NCBI GenBank assembly: GCA_020024465.1
Contig: JAHHTT010000004.1
Location: 1-64,000, forward strand
DNA from: Odoribacter sp.
GTDB taxonomy: Bacteria; Bacteroidota; Bacteroidia; Bacteroidales; Marinifilaceae
Direction of reading: 5' to 3'
DNA length: 64,000 bases
In this document: piece after piece, positions 25,975-33,276 of the stretch
How positions within the stretch are numbered: the stretch's first letter is position 1
How the letters are laid out: every line of letters begins with the position of its first letter
Notes under the pieces: generated by a model
What the model saw: only the letters and a program-made list of their open reading frames with translations
What the model was told of the DNA's origin: nothing
Databases searched by the model: none
Program-made: the position numbers and the translations under genes

Positions 25975-27561
25975 TCAGTTGAAAATGACGGGGACCGTAG
26001 CGATAAAGGAGATGGCTTTCTCTTTCCACTTGGCTGGAACAAATTTCATGCTGTAAATGCAGTTGTAGACCGCTTTTGCCAATAGCGGGTGAGGGTCGCC
26101 GTTTATTTTCACATTACTGACAACGCCGTCAGCCCCGATAGTTACTTCCGCCGTCATTCTTCCGGTAATTCCTTGCTCAATTGCCTCTTCAGGCTTCCTG
26201 AGCAATTGTGCCAGAATTATATGCCATTCGTCCGGCATTCCTGTCTGCGGGTTGATGGGCTTGGCTGGTTGGAAATCAGGACTGAAATAATCCACTTCCT
26301 CCATCTCTTCCGGTTCGGTTTGCTTTTTATTGTCCGATGATTTTCCTGTGCACAACCATTCGATAAGTTCGTTGCATCGCTCGCGGTTGATTATTAACCG
26401 GGATGCTTCGCCTTCCGCTGGGGCAAATACGGTTATCTCGGCAATTTTCCGTCTCTTTTCGTCCGGCATATAGAGCAACAGACTATCCCCCTGCAAGGCA
26501 GTCCTGTAGTGTTTTCCCATCACTCCGGTAGCGTCTGTACCGTCATTTCCCTCAGAAACTTCATCTCCCATAAAGTGTTTCAAGGTCTCTTCCAGGTTGT
26601 TCGGGTCGATGCTTTTTTCTTTCAACCACTCTTCAAACGTAATTTTCCCTATACTATTTTTCAGAATCTTGTCCAAATCTCCTGTTGTGGCTGTTGAAGA
26701 GGACGGCTCGTACCAGTTCCCGTCCCTGTGATAAAGGCAATCCATGCCTCTCAGTTTGTCGAGAGTCTCTGCGTCTGTGGAAATGATGAAGCCGTTGCTG
26801 TCAACCTTTTCTATGGAAAAAGTTTTGCTGTCCCAAGTCACCTGTACCGGTTTGTTTCCAAAATCCTTTATGGGTACTGTGATGCGGTCATACTCCTGAG
26901 GCATGTAGAAAGACAAGGAGATGTGTCCTCCTGCAATTTCCTGATAAGGAACAGTTAGCGGTATCTGCAATCCGAACCATATATTCAACATGTCTTTGTT
27001 CCGGGCATAGTCGCCGCCCTCAAGCAGATAGATATTTTCATCCGGGAGTATATAGACCGGTTTACCCTGCTTGTCAGTCAGATGAAGCTGCAAATCAGTT
27101 TCCAGGTCGAAGAAAAGTTCTTTGCAGAATCCCGTAATGTTCCCGTTCTCATCCTCATGATAATACTTTTCCCACAGGCCGGATCCTTGCCGACCGCCGA
27201 AATATGAAGATACATCTTCTTCTTTGCCCCTTAGCATGAGGTTGCAGAAGATAGGAGAATCCTTGTTCGGCTCTATGAATACCTTGTCCAAACACATGAA
27301 CAGTCTTGACAGGCCGTCTTTAAAGCTCTTGTGCTTGAATTTGTCCGTCCATTTTTCCCAAGGGAGCATATTCTGTTTGAACTCTTGGTTTTCTGTCAAT
27401 GAATCAAATTCGCCGAATGCCGTTCCTGTCTCGAACTGATAGAGCACTTCAAGTTGCTCCATGGCCTCTTTTTTCTCTTCTTCTGTCATCTTCGTTTTGT
27501 TTTGTGCCCATGCTCCAAATATCATAAAGGCAAGCAGCACGGTTGATAATAATCTTTTCAT
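25975..27561 (-). CDS. Exported protein with C-terminal TonB-type domain
   Basis: 528 residues from ATG 27561 (signal peptide MKRLLSTVLLAFMIFGAWAQ); the frame to 27627 would overlap the preceding gene. The mature protein has a long unrecognised region, then a TonB-C-like end: GRMTAEVTIGADGVVSNVKI, AKAVYNCIYSMKFVPAKWKE. This end is closely similar to that of the next gene upstream (27588-29261), so they are paralogues at the C-terminus only. It is the second gene of the block. No membrane anchor, protease or nuclease motif seen. Confidence 0.8.
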   Translation of the reverse strand: MKRLLSTVLLAFMIFGAWAQNKTKMTEEEKKEAMEQLEVLYQFETGTAFGEFDSLTENQEFKQNMLPWEKWTDKFKHKSFKDGLSRLFMCLDKVFIEPNKDSPIFCNLMLRGKEEDVSSYFGGRQGSGLWEKYYHEDENGNITGFCKELFFDLETDLQLHLTDKQGKPVYILPDENIYLLEGGDYARNKDMLNIWFGLQIPLTVPYQEIAGGHISLSFYMPQEYDRITVPIKDFGNKPVQVTWDSKTFSIEKVDSNGFIISTDAETLDKLRGMDCLYHRDGNWYEPSSSTATTGDLDKILKNSIGKITFEEWLKEKSIDPNNLEETLKHFMGDEVSEGNDGTDATGVMGKHYRTALQGDSLLLYMPDEKRRKIAEITVFAPAEGEASRLIINRERCNELIEWLCTGKSSDNKKQTEPEEMEEVDYFSPDFQPAKPINPQTGMPDEWHIILAQLLRKPEEAIEQGITGRMTAEVTIGADGVVSNVKINGDPHPLLAKAVYNCIYSMKFVPAKWKEKAISFIATVPVIFN

Positions 27562-27587
27562 GATGAATGGTCGTAATTTTGTTGTCA

Positions 27588-29261
27588 TTAAAATAATACA
27601 GGAATAATTGCGATGAATGCAACGCATTCTCCGTTATATTTTGCCGGTATAAACTTCATGCGGTAAATGCAGTCCATTACGGTTTCACTCAAAACCGGAT
27701 GCGGGGAACTTGTAATTTCCACTTTGCTGACGGAGCCGTCAGCTTCAATTATCACAGCAGCCTTCACCCTGCCTGACAATTTCTGTTCCTTGACTTCCTG
27801 CCGTGTTTCAATCATCTGTGACAATACGGCATCCCACTCGCTTGGCGTACCTGTTTCTATACTTATCGGAGTGACCGGCTGGAAGTCATTTTCAGACAGG
27901 TTTACTGTTTCCGTGTCTTTTTCATACAAATGCCAGTCAATGGCATTGCGCCCCTTGGTCAGTGTTCGGGCATATTCGACACCCATTTTCAAATGTCCGT
28001 TCATATAATCCCTGAAACCTTTAACCACCTTTTCTGTATCAAGTTGCAATCCGCTGGCCAACAGCTTTTCGGGAATATCCCATTCTGCCCCTGCCCTGTA
28101 TATGTCAACAGCATCCATTCCGTTCATAAAGACATAACCGTAAACCATACCTTGTCCGTATGCTTTGTTCAATTCCGTTTTCATGTCTTGGTTCATAAGA
28201 CATATCGAGTCGCTGTCCTGAGATAGGATTGCATTCCTGAAACGTTCTGTCATTGCCATGGCACTCCTCAGTCCGTTTTCAAAAGCGGCAATGACGGCAG
28301 GACGGTTTCCCGGGGAGAGGAGCATTGCATCAAACTCCTCTCTGTGTGCTTCTCCTATAAACCATTTATATTCCATGATCCAATTAGCCTGTGCTACGCC
28401 TACGGCATACGAAATCATATCGTTAGGTGCCAGCAGGGCATTCCGTTCGTCGGGTGTGAGCCTCATGTTGTCTTTTAGCCTGCGGATGCCGTCCGGGGCG
28501 GCGGGAGAATCAAATTTTCCAATTGCCGAAGCCAGGGCTTCCGACTGGGGGATGTCATTGCTTATTGTGGTGGAATCTATCCATTCTGGAAGAATAAGAG
28601 CATCGTCGGCATGCTCTTGACATAGAAAATAAGGTCTGTTGTGGTTTGCAATGTCGTAATAGCGTTCTTTTTCTTTATTGAAAAAAGAAAACCATTTATC
28701 GAATAAGGTGTAATATTGTCGGGACATCTCGTTTTCAGAAGCGATATGCTTTCTTGCCTGTTTCAGCACATCGGAAATAGCGGCATCGATATAATCCAAT
28801 TCCGGATTGGGATTTGTAGAGTATGCTCCCATAAGGGCTCCGGAACGAAAACAGGACCTTTCCTGTCCGGTTTTCTCTTCAATGTCCTGCAGTTGCTGCC
28901 TGAGCGAGGAATAGTCTTTCAGAATGAGTTCTTTCCAATGCTTTACACCAAAGTCATAGCCGGCGTGGATATACGGGGCGTACTCTTTCCTGTAAGTTTT
29001 CACCTTGACGGATTTTCTGTCGAGCATATCATAGGCAGTGGTATAGCATAAACCATATACGATAGGGTTCAGCATATCGATTTTGTCCCCCGGTTGGGGG
29101 AATTGTACCTTTGCTACTGTTTCCTTCTCAATCGTCGTATTCTCTACCGTATCCTTTGTTTCTACTATATCAGGCTCCTCTTCGGTTATCCGGTTCGTAT
29201 TTTGAGCTCCGGCTGACAATATCATGCCTGAAAACAAAGCGATGAATGCTATTTTTTTCAT
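27588..29261 (-). CDS. Exported protein with C-terminal TonB-type domain, first gene of the block
   Basis: 557 residues with a signal peptide (MKKIAFIALFSGMILSAGAQ). A Thr/Glu-rich stretch (NRITEEEPDIVETKDTVENT) follows, then about 380 residues of unrecognised mostly helical sequence. The C-terminal domain GRVKAAVIIEADGSVSKVEI and SETVMDCIYRMKFIPAKYNG closely matches the gene at 25975. It is the promoter-proximal gene of an apparent nine-gene run with gaps below 40 bases. Whether the RNA candidate at 29446-29672 is its leader or a separate transcript is open. Function unknown. Confidence 0.8.
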   Translation of the reverse strand: MKKIAFIALFSGMILSAGAQNTNRITEEEPDIVETKDTVENTTIEKETVAKVQFPQPGDKIDMLNPIVYGLCYTTAYDMLDRKSVKVKTYRKEYAPYIHAGYDFGVKHWKELILKDYSSLRQQLQDIEEKTGQERSCFRSGALMGAYSTNPNPELDYIDAAISDVLKQARKHIASENEMSRQYYTLFDKWFSFFNKEKERYYDIANHNRPYFLCQEHADDALILPEWIDSTTISNDIPQSEALASAIGKFDSPAAPDGIRRLKDNMRLTPDERNALLAPNDMISYAVGVAQANWIMEYKWFIGEAHREEFDAMLLSPGNRPAVIAAFENGLRSAMAMTERFRNAILSQDSDSICLMNQDMKTELNKAYGQGMVYGYVFMNGMDAVDIYRAGAEWDIPEKLLASGLQLDTEKVVKGFRDYMNGHLKMGVEYARTLTKGRNAIDWHLYEKDTETVNLSENDFQPVTPISIETGTPSEWDAVLSQMIETRQEVKEQKLSGRVKAAVIIEADGSVSKVEITSSPHPVLSETVMDCIYRMKFIPAKYNGECVAFIAIIPVLF

Positions 29262-29445
29262 AACTGTTTCCGTTTTATTTGTCGTAAAAGTAAATTTTTA
29301 ATCCATGTATTTTTTATGATTGCTGATAAGATTTACGGATTTCTGTTCACCGATTTGAATATTCAGCCATACTGCGCCTTGTGTGTATACATTTTCATAA
29401 CTGAAAATTACTTTTTTTACCGTCCGACTCCTAGTGCGGATTGTT

Positions 29446-29672
29446 GGAAAAGAAAGTGTGGAGACGGTTCACTTATTTGTATTAGAGGTTCTGGTAAACC
29501 CGGAAGCAAATAAATAAAACAGTACCCCACACCTATATTGTATGCCGATGTAACACACAAATACAGATGATGAATGTGACTGTTTTCCCTTGCTTCCATT
29601 GAAATGTACCAGATTTCTAATACAAGGTTTCAGTAAAACACTTTCATCTATCATGTCTGGTTGCAATTTGCA
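29446..29672 (-). ncRNA. Candidate structured RNA with 6S-like architecture
   Basis: On the minus strand, a predicted transcript from about 29672 folds into one long interrupted hairpin. The closing stem is GAAAGTGT (29638-29645) with ACACTTTC (29452-29459). A large internal bubble of about 12 and 17 bases follows. A second arm then pairs TTGTATTAGA, CTGGTA, GGAAGCAA and AAAACAGT, in order, with their complements (29579-29627 against 29476-29522). A short 5' hairpin GGTTGCAAATTGCAACC precedes it, and a T-rich tail follows the closing stem. Closing stem, central bubble and long arm resemble 6S RNA. The identity is inference from shape; a long 5' UTR of the next gene is the alternative. Confidence 0.42.
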
Positions 29673-29678
29673 ACCGTG

Positions 29679-29686
29679 CAAATATA
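29679..29686 (-). promoter_or_regulatory. -7 element of the candidate structured RNA
   Basis: TATATTTG on the minus strand is a perfect TAnnTTTG followed by C. About 20 bases further up is TGTG, a one-base deviation from TTTG. Start would be near 29672, at the small 5' palindrome. Confidence 0.48.
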
Positions 29687-29689
29687 AAT

Positions 29690-29997
29690 AATGTTTTTTA
29701 CCGAATCACATTTGGGGTACTGATATTTTTGACAAAAATAATGTAGAAACGCTTGATTTGTCGTATGATTCAGGAATAATTTATAGGATTGTTGGTCACT
29801 CTGTTCAACAAGATGCCGTATCTGTTTGTCAGCTTCCTTTTTTCGTTTGTTTAAATTGTATTTTATGCCGGCTCAAATTTTAGTCAAATATATCCGATGG
29901 ATATCTTTATGATATCTTTGATATAACTTTGATATAACTTTGATATAACTTTAAGGGGAATTAAAGAGAGGTGATGAAGGGAGTTGATGCATATAAG
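29690..29997. other. Intergenic stretch with tandem repeat, no gene recognised
   Basis: AT-rich, non-coding as far as I can see. A 66-codon open frame on the minus strand (ending at 29651) looks somewhat protein-like but has no ATG, GTG or TTG near its beginning. The only ordered structure is the 11-base tandem repeat at 29917-29949. Confidence 0.5.
29917..29949. repeat. Three tandem copies of TTTGATATAAC
   Basis: The 11-base unit occurs three times without interruption, preceded by two related GATATCTTT units (29889-29919). The period of about one helical turn could suit a repeated protein contact, or it may be slippage. No gene start lies directly downstream on either strand. Confidence 0.75.
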
Positions 29998-30032
29998 AAA
30001 TCCGTCTGGCAATATCTTTACCAGACGGATTT
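29998..30032 (-). terminator. Terminator of the iorAB transcript
   Basis: AAATCCGTCTGG (29998-30009) and CCAGACGGATTT (30021-30032) form a perfect 12-base GC-containing stem with an 11-base loop. On the minus strand it ends in TTTCTTAT. A second small palindrome, TAAAAGAG with CTCTTTTA (about 30041-30063), lies between it and the iorB stop. Confidence 0.78.
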
Positions 30033-30062
30033 GTATTAGTGTAAAAGAGCGTCGATTCTCTT

Positions 30063-30656
30063 TTATTGTTTGTTTGTAGCTTTCAGAGCGAATTCACGTC
30101 CGGCACGCAAACCTTTCAGGTTCATTTCAACAACCTCTTCTCCCTTGCGGGCAAAAATGGCCCGGATTCCGTCTTCAAGATATTCGAAAGGGATCTCGAT
30201 GAAAGGGGAGGCCGCTCCCAGCATGACAAAGTTGCTGGCTCGTACGTTGCCGGTTGCTTCTTTGGCAATGGTGTCGGCATCAATTACGACATGGTGGGGG
30301 AGTGCTGACAGAGTCGCTGACAGAATTTCTGTATCCGGATAGTTCGGAATGTTGATGAATGGAGTGGCATTGGTCACTACATACCCGCCTTTACGCAGGA
30401 AGGGCAAGTAGCGGAGAGCTTCCATCGGCTCTACTGACAGGATGATGTCGGCTGTGCCTTTGGCAATCAGGTCGGAATATATCGGTTTGTCAGAAATGCG
30501 CATATACGATTGTACGTCACCGCCACGCTGGCTCATTCCGTGTGTCTCGGCCTGTTTCATATATAAGTTGTTGGTCAGTGCTGCTGACCCTAAGGCTGCT
30601 GCGATGGACAGGATTCCCTGTCCGCCTACGCCTGCTAATATAATGTCTGTTTTCAT
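30063..30656 (-). CDS. iorB: Indolepyruvate:ferredoxin oxidoreductase, beta subunit
   Basis: 197 residues, the gamma/beta-type 2-oxoacid oxidoreductase domain: DIILAGVGGQGILSIAAALG at the start, then KQAETHGMSQRGGDVQSYMRI, a strong IorB signature. It works with IorA in the ferredoxin-dependent, CoA-dependent interconversion of aryl-pyruvates and arylacetyl-CoA. It starts 24 bases after the iorA stop. In anaerobes the reaction may run toward aromatic amino acid synthesis by reductive carboxylation; the attenuator upstream of iorA supports a biosynthetic use here, by inference. Confidence 0.92.
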   Translation of the reverse strand: MKTDIILAGVGGQGILSIAAALGSAALTNNLYMKQAETHGMSQRGGDVQSYMRISDKPIYSDLIAKGTADIILSVEPMEALRYLPFLRKGGYVVTNATPFINIPNYPDTEILSATLSALPHHVVIDADTIAKEATGNVRASNFVMLGAASPFIEIPFEYLEDGIRAIFARKGEEVVEMNLKGLRAGREFALKATNKQ

Positions 30657-30680
30657 ACAATTAGTGTTGATGGTGGGAAG

Positions 30681-32270
30681 TTATTTTTTCTTTTTTGCGT
30701 CTCTGCCAGCCTTCTGGATACATATACGACGCGGAATGATGACAGATACCCCTTTGTATTCCAGTTCTGTACGGATGATCTGGCATAATTCTTCATGGTT
30801 TTTCGGAACAGGAAGCAACACACGGATATGTTCCGGCTCTACACCGATACCTCTGCAGATGGATTCGATTTTGCCTAATGCTGATGATTCCTGTCCGCCG
30901 GTCATTGAAATGGATTCGTTATCGGAAATAATCACGGTGATGGGTGTCTTTTCATTTACTGCATCCAGCAGACCGGTCATGCCGGAGTGGGTGAAAGTAG
31001 AGTCGCCGATGACGGCTACAGTCGGGAACAAACCGGCATCACAGGCTCCTTTGGCCATGGTGATGGACGCTCCCATATCAACACAGCTGTTGATGGCTTG
31101 AAAAGGAGGAAGTGCGCCTAAGGTGTAGCAACCTATATCTGAGAATACGCGACCCTCACCATAGGAGGCTATCACTTCGTTCAATGCTTTATATACATCT
31201 CTGTGGCTACAGCCGTTACATAATGCAGGTGGGCGGGGGGCAACTATTTCCGGTACCGGTGCACCTTCTGTTGTCGGAAGGCAGAGGGCTTTGGCAACCA
31301 GATCCGGATTCAATTCGCCGTCGCGTGGCAGACTGCCGTCAAGACGTCCCAGAATGTTTTCATTGCCGGGATAACCTTTCAGCATATTTTCAACCATCGG
31401 ATAGCCTTCTTCCAAGACCATGATTTGTTTACATTCCCGCATCAGGCGTTTGATCATTTTGCGAGGTAGTGGGTATTGGCTTACTTTTACAACCGGATAT
31501 TTGCATTTGCCGTCAAAGTTTTCCATCAGATAATTGTATCCGATTCCGCAGGCTATGATACCCAATGATTTGTCTTCACCGTCGATATATCGGTTGAAAG
31601 GGGATTGTTCGGAAGCCTTTATGAAATCGGCCTGCTTTTCGAGCAACAGTTTGTAGCGTTTGCGGGCAATGGCAGGCAATAGGACGAACTGCCGTTTGTC
31701 TTCGGGCAGGTGAAGATGGTTCTCTGCCAGTCCTTCACATGGCTCTACTCCTGAACGGGAGTGTGCCAGACGGGTGGTGATACGCATCAGTACGGGACTG
31801 CCTACAGTCTCTGACAGGGCAAAACCGTAGCGTGTCATGTCATAGGCTTCCTGCTGATTGGATGGCTCCAAAATAGGGATTAAAGCAAATCTGCCATATT
31901 CACGAGAATCCTGTTCGTTCTGTGAAGAGTGCATGGAAGGGTCGTCTGCAGCGGTGATGACCAGACCTCCGTTGGCTCCTGTGACGGCTGCATTCATGAA
32001 GCAGTCTGCTGCCACGTTCATTCCCACGTGTTTCATACATACCAGTGCACGTTTGCCGGCGTATGACATTCCGAGTGCTGATTCCATGGCAGTCTTTTCG
32101 TTTGCTGCCCAGGCTCGGTGTACATTGCGGGCAATGGCTTCTTTGGAGCCTTGGATATACTCGGTGATTTCTGTTGAAGGGGTTCCCGGATATGCATATA
32201 CTCCGGAGATACCGCTGTCGATTGCTCCTTGGGCAATCGCTTCAACACCTAATAGTAGCTGTCTTTGCAT
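30681..32270 (-). CDS. iorA: Indolepyruvate:ferredoxin oxidoreductase, alpha subunit (without C-terminal ferredoxin domain)
   Basis: 529 residues from ATG 32270 (MQRQLLLGVEAIAQGA). The N-terminal domain contains GVYAYPGTPSTEI. CNGCSHRDVYKAL and the thiamine diphosphate motif GDSTFTHSGMTGLLDAVNEK...DNESISMTGGQE mark the C-terminal catalytic half. Typical archaeal IorA continues for 80 or more residues with two 4Fe-4S cysteine clusters; this protein stops at IPRRICIQKAGRDAKKKK with a single Cys, so electron transfer must use a separate ferredoxin. The family otherwise fits well. Upstream lies an aromatic-rich leader peptide and terminator (32313-32443). Confidence 0.92.
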   Translation of the reverse strand: MQRQLLLGVEAIAQGAIDSGISGVYAYPGTPSTEITEYIQGSKEAIARNVHRAWAANEKTAMESALGMSYAGKRALVCMKHVGMNVAADCFMNAAVTGANGGLVITAADDPSMHSSQNEQDSREYGRFALIPILEPSNQQEAYDMTRYGFALSETVGSPVLMRITTRLAHSRSGVEPCEGLAENHLHLPEDKRQFVLLPAIARKRYKLLLEKQADFIKASEQSPFNRYIDGEDKSLGIIACGIGYNYLMENFDGKCKYPVVKVSQYPLPRKMIKRLMRECKQIMVLEEGYPMVENMLKGYPGNENILGRLDGSLPRDGELNPDLVAKALCLPTTEGAPVPEIVAPRPPALCNGCSHRDVYKALNEVIASYGEGRVFSDIGCYTLGALPPFQAINSCVDMGASITMAKGACDAGLFPTVAVIGDSTFTHSGMTGLLDAVNEKTPITVIISDNESISMTGGQESSALGKIESICRGIGVEPEHIRVLLPVPKNHEELCQIIRTELEYKGVSVIIPRRICIQKAGRDAKKKK

Positions 32271-32312
32271 AATTTTGTTCAGTTTTATTGATTTTAGTGT
32301 CAAATTTCATGA

Positions 32313-32347
32313 ATTGAAAAACAGCATGAAACGTTTTGTTCTGCTGT
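32313..32347 (-). terminator. Leader terminator hairpin before iorA
   Basis: On the minus strand ACAGCA (32342-32347) pairs with TGCTGT (32321-32326), extended inside the loop by GAAC/GTTTC, and is followed by TTTTTC. It lies between the leader-peptide stop and the iorA start, 42 bases before the ATG. Confidence 0.6.
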
Positions 32348-32368
32348 CGGATAGATATAGGGGGGTAA

Positions 32369-32443
32369 TTAGAGCCCCCAATGGAATTTCAGTGACCCCA
32401 TTATGTATGCTAATACAAAATAATATTCGCCCGGATAATACAT
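32369..32443 (-). CDS. Aromatic-rich leader peptide of iorAB
   Basis: A 24-codon open frame starting MYYPGEYYF and ending KFHWGL. Aromatic residues are at positions 2, 3, 7, 8, 9, 13, 20 and 22: five Tyr, two Phe and one Trp, one third of the peptide. It begins about 23 bases after the predicted transcription start, and its stop codon lies inside a GC hairpin. A leader rich in exactly the amino acids related to the downstream enzyme is the hallmark of attenuation. The same frame is open further upstream inside the end of aroE, which carries no meaning for this start. Confidence 0.62.
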   Translation of the reverse strand: MYYPGEYYFVLAYIMGSLKFHWGL

Positions 32444-32472
32444 AATGTTTCGTATTTGTGTTAAAACGTTTG

Positions 32473-32503
32473 CGAAGATAGGTATATTCTTTGAATAATG
32501 CAA
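32473..32503 (-). promoter_or_regulatory. Promoter of the iorAB leader
   Basis: On the minus strand TTG (32501-32503), 20 bases, then TATCTTCG (32473-32480): seven of eight bases of the -7 consensus at correct spacing. Start near 32466 gives a leader of about 196 bases carrying the leader peptide. Confidence 0.58.
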
Positions 32504-32519
32504 GAGGCGGACGAAATAT

Positions 32520-33260
32520 TCATAATCCCCAAATCTCCCAGTTCTTTTCTGCCTGTCCGAGAAGCATGGCATAGCCGTTGCATGTATGTGCACCGGCTTT
32601 TGCCCCTCTTTGCATGAAGGTCGTTACAGAAGGGTTGTAGACAAGATCAAAAAGGTAATGATCCGTTGTCAGCAGTTGATAGGGGATGGGTGGACAGCTT
32701 TGGATGTTGGGGTAGGTGCCCAATGGGGTGGTATTAATGATGAGATAGTGGGTGGAAAGATGGGCTGCTACTTCGGAATAGCCGATTTGTCCCGATTCTT
32801 GAGGGGTTCGAGAGACGGTGGATGATGCTATATGGAGAGTGTGGAGTACATGCCGTATGGCTTTGGCTGCTCCGCCATTGCCTAAAATGAGGGCATGAGT
32901 GATGCCTGCCGGAATGAAGGCAAGTAAGGCATTCCGAAAACCGTCCGAGTCAGTGTTGTAGCCCGTCAGATAAGGATGTCCGTTTCGGCGTTCGATGCGT
33001 ACGCAATTGACAGCTCCGATGGCTTGAGCTTCTTCACTGACAGCATCCAGATAAGGGAGAATGTGTTGCTTGTGGGGTATGGTGACGTTGAAACCGCATA
33101 AATCGGGGTATCCGGAAAGCAGAATTGGAAAATCTGAAATGTTTTCCAATTCGAACTTTAGATATTCCGCTTCTATGGATAGGTGTCTGAACCGTCCGTT
33201 ATAGTAATCGGGAGAATAGGTGTGAGCAAGTGGATAGCCCAATATTCCGAATGTTTTCAT
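32520..33260 (-). CDS. aroE: Shikimate dehydrogenase
   Basis: 246 residues. Reduces 3-dehydroshikimate with NADPH in the aromatic amino acid pathway. GILGYPLAHTYSP is the shikimate-binding start, the catalytic Lys is Lys64 in FNVTIPHKQ and the Asp is Asp104 in GYNTDSDG. The dinucleotide fold is ALILGNGGAAKAI with STVSRTP following. It is somewhat shorter than E. coli AroE (272), which is normal for Bacteroidetes. It is last in a four-gene run (16 bases after the DUF368 gene), and its stop lies just upstream of the iorAB promoter, so two aromatic-metabolism transcription units are adjacent. Confidence 0.95.
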   Translation of the reverse strand: MKTFGILGYPLAHTYSPDYYNGRFRHLSIEAEYLKFELENISDFPILLSGYPDLCGFNVTIPHKQHILPYLDAVSEEAQAIGAVNCVRIERRNGHPYLTGYNTDSDGFRNALLAFIPAGITHALILGNGGAAKAIRHVLHTLHIASSTVSRTPQESGQIGYSEVAAHLSTHYLIINTTPLGTYPNIQSCPPIPYQLLTTDHYLFDLVYNPSVTTFMQRGAKAGAHTCNGYAMLLGQAEKNWEIWGL

Positions 33261-33276
33261 TAATAATGAATGGATA

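Larger units (their letters stand above)
32313..32447 (-). promoter_or_regulatory. Putative aromatic amino acid attenuator of iorAB
   Basis: The leader RNA of iorAB contains, in order on the minus strand: a 9-base stem TACATAATG/CATTATGTA (32439-32447 with 32399-32407) overlapping the leader-peptide start; two G-runs (32396-32399 and 32375-32379) that compete for one C-run (32360-32365), the second pairing closing over the leader stop codon; and a terminator hairpin. This layout matches ribosome-mediated attenuation. Which alternative pairs form in vivo is inferred. Confidence 0.6.

Noticed and set aside
20004..29261. Reading the accessory block as a phage-defence or secretion system
   Set aside because: No nuclease, NTPase, helicase, secretin or toxin motif is visible in any of the genes, so such a label would be unsupported.
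29651..29850. A 66-codon open frame on the minus strand with protein-like wording (KKEADKQIRHLVEQ)
   Set aside because: There is no ATG, GTG or TTG near its start, it is preceded by an in-frame stop, and its end overlaps the RNA promoter. At best it is a remnant.
29889..29949. Origin of replication or DnaA-box cluster
   Set aside because: The tandem units do not resemble DnaA boxes, and no dnaA, parAB or similar gene is nearby.
30442..31101. A 219-codon plus-strand ORF opposite iorA/iorB
   Set aside because: It lies antisense to two clear enzyme genes, has a biased composition and no recognisable domain. It is a shadow of the real coding frames.
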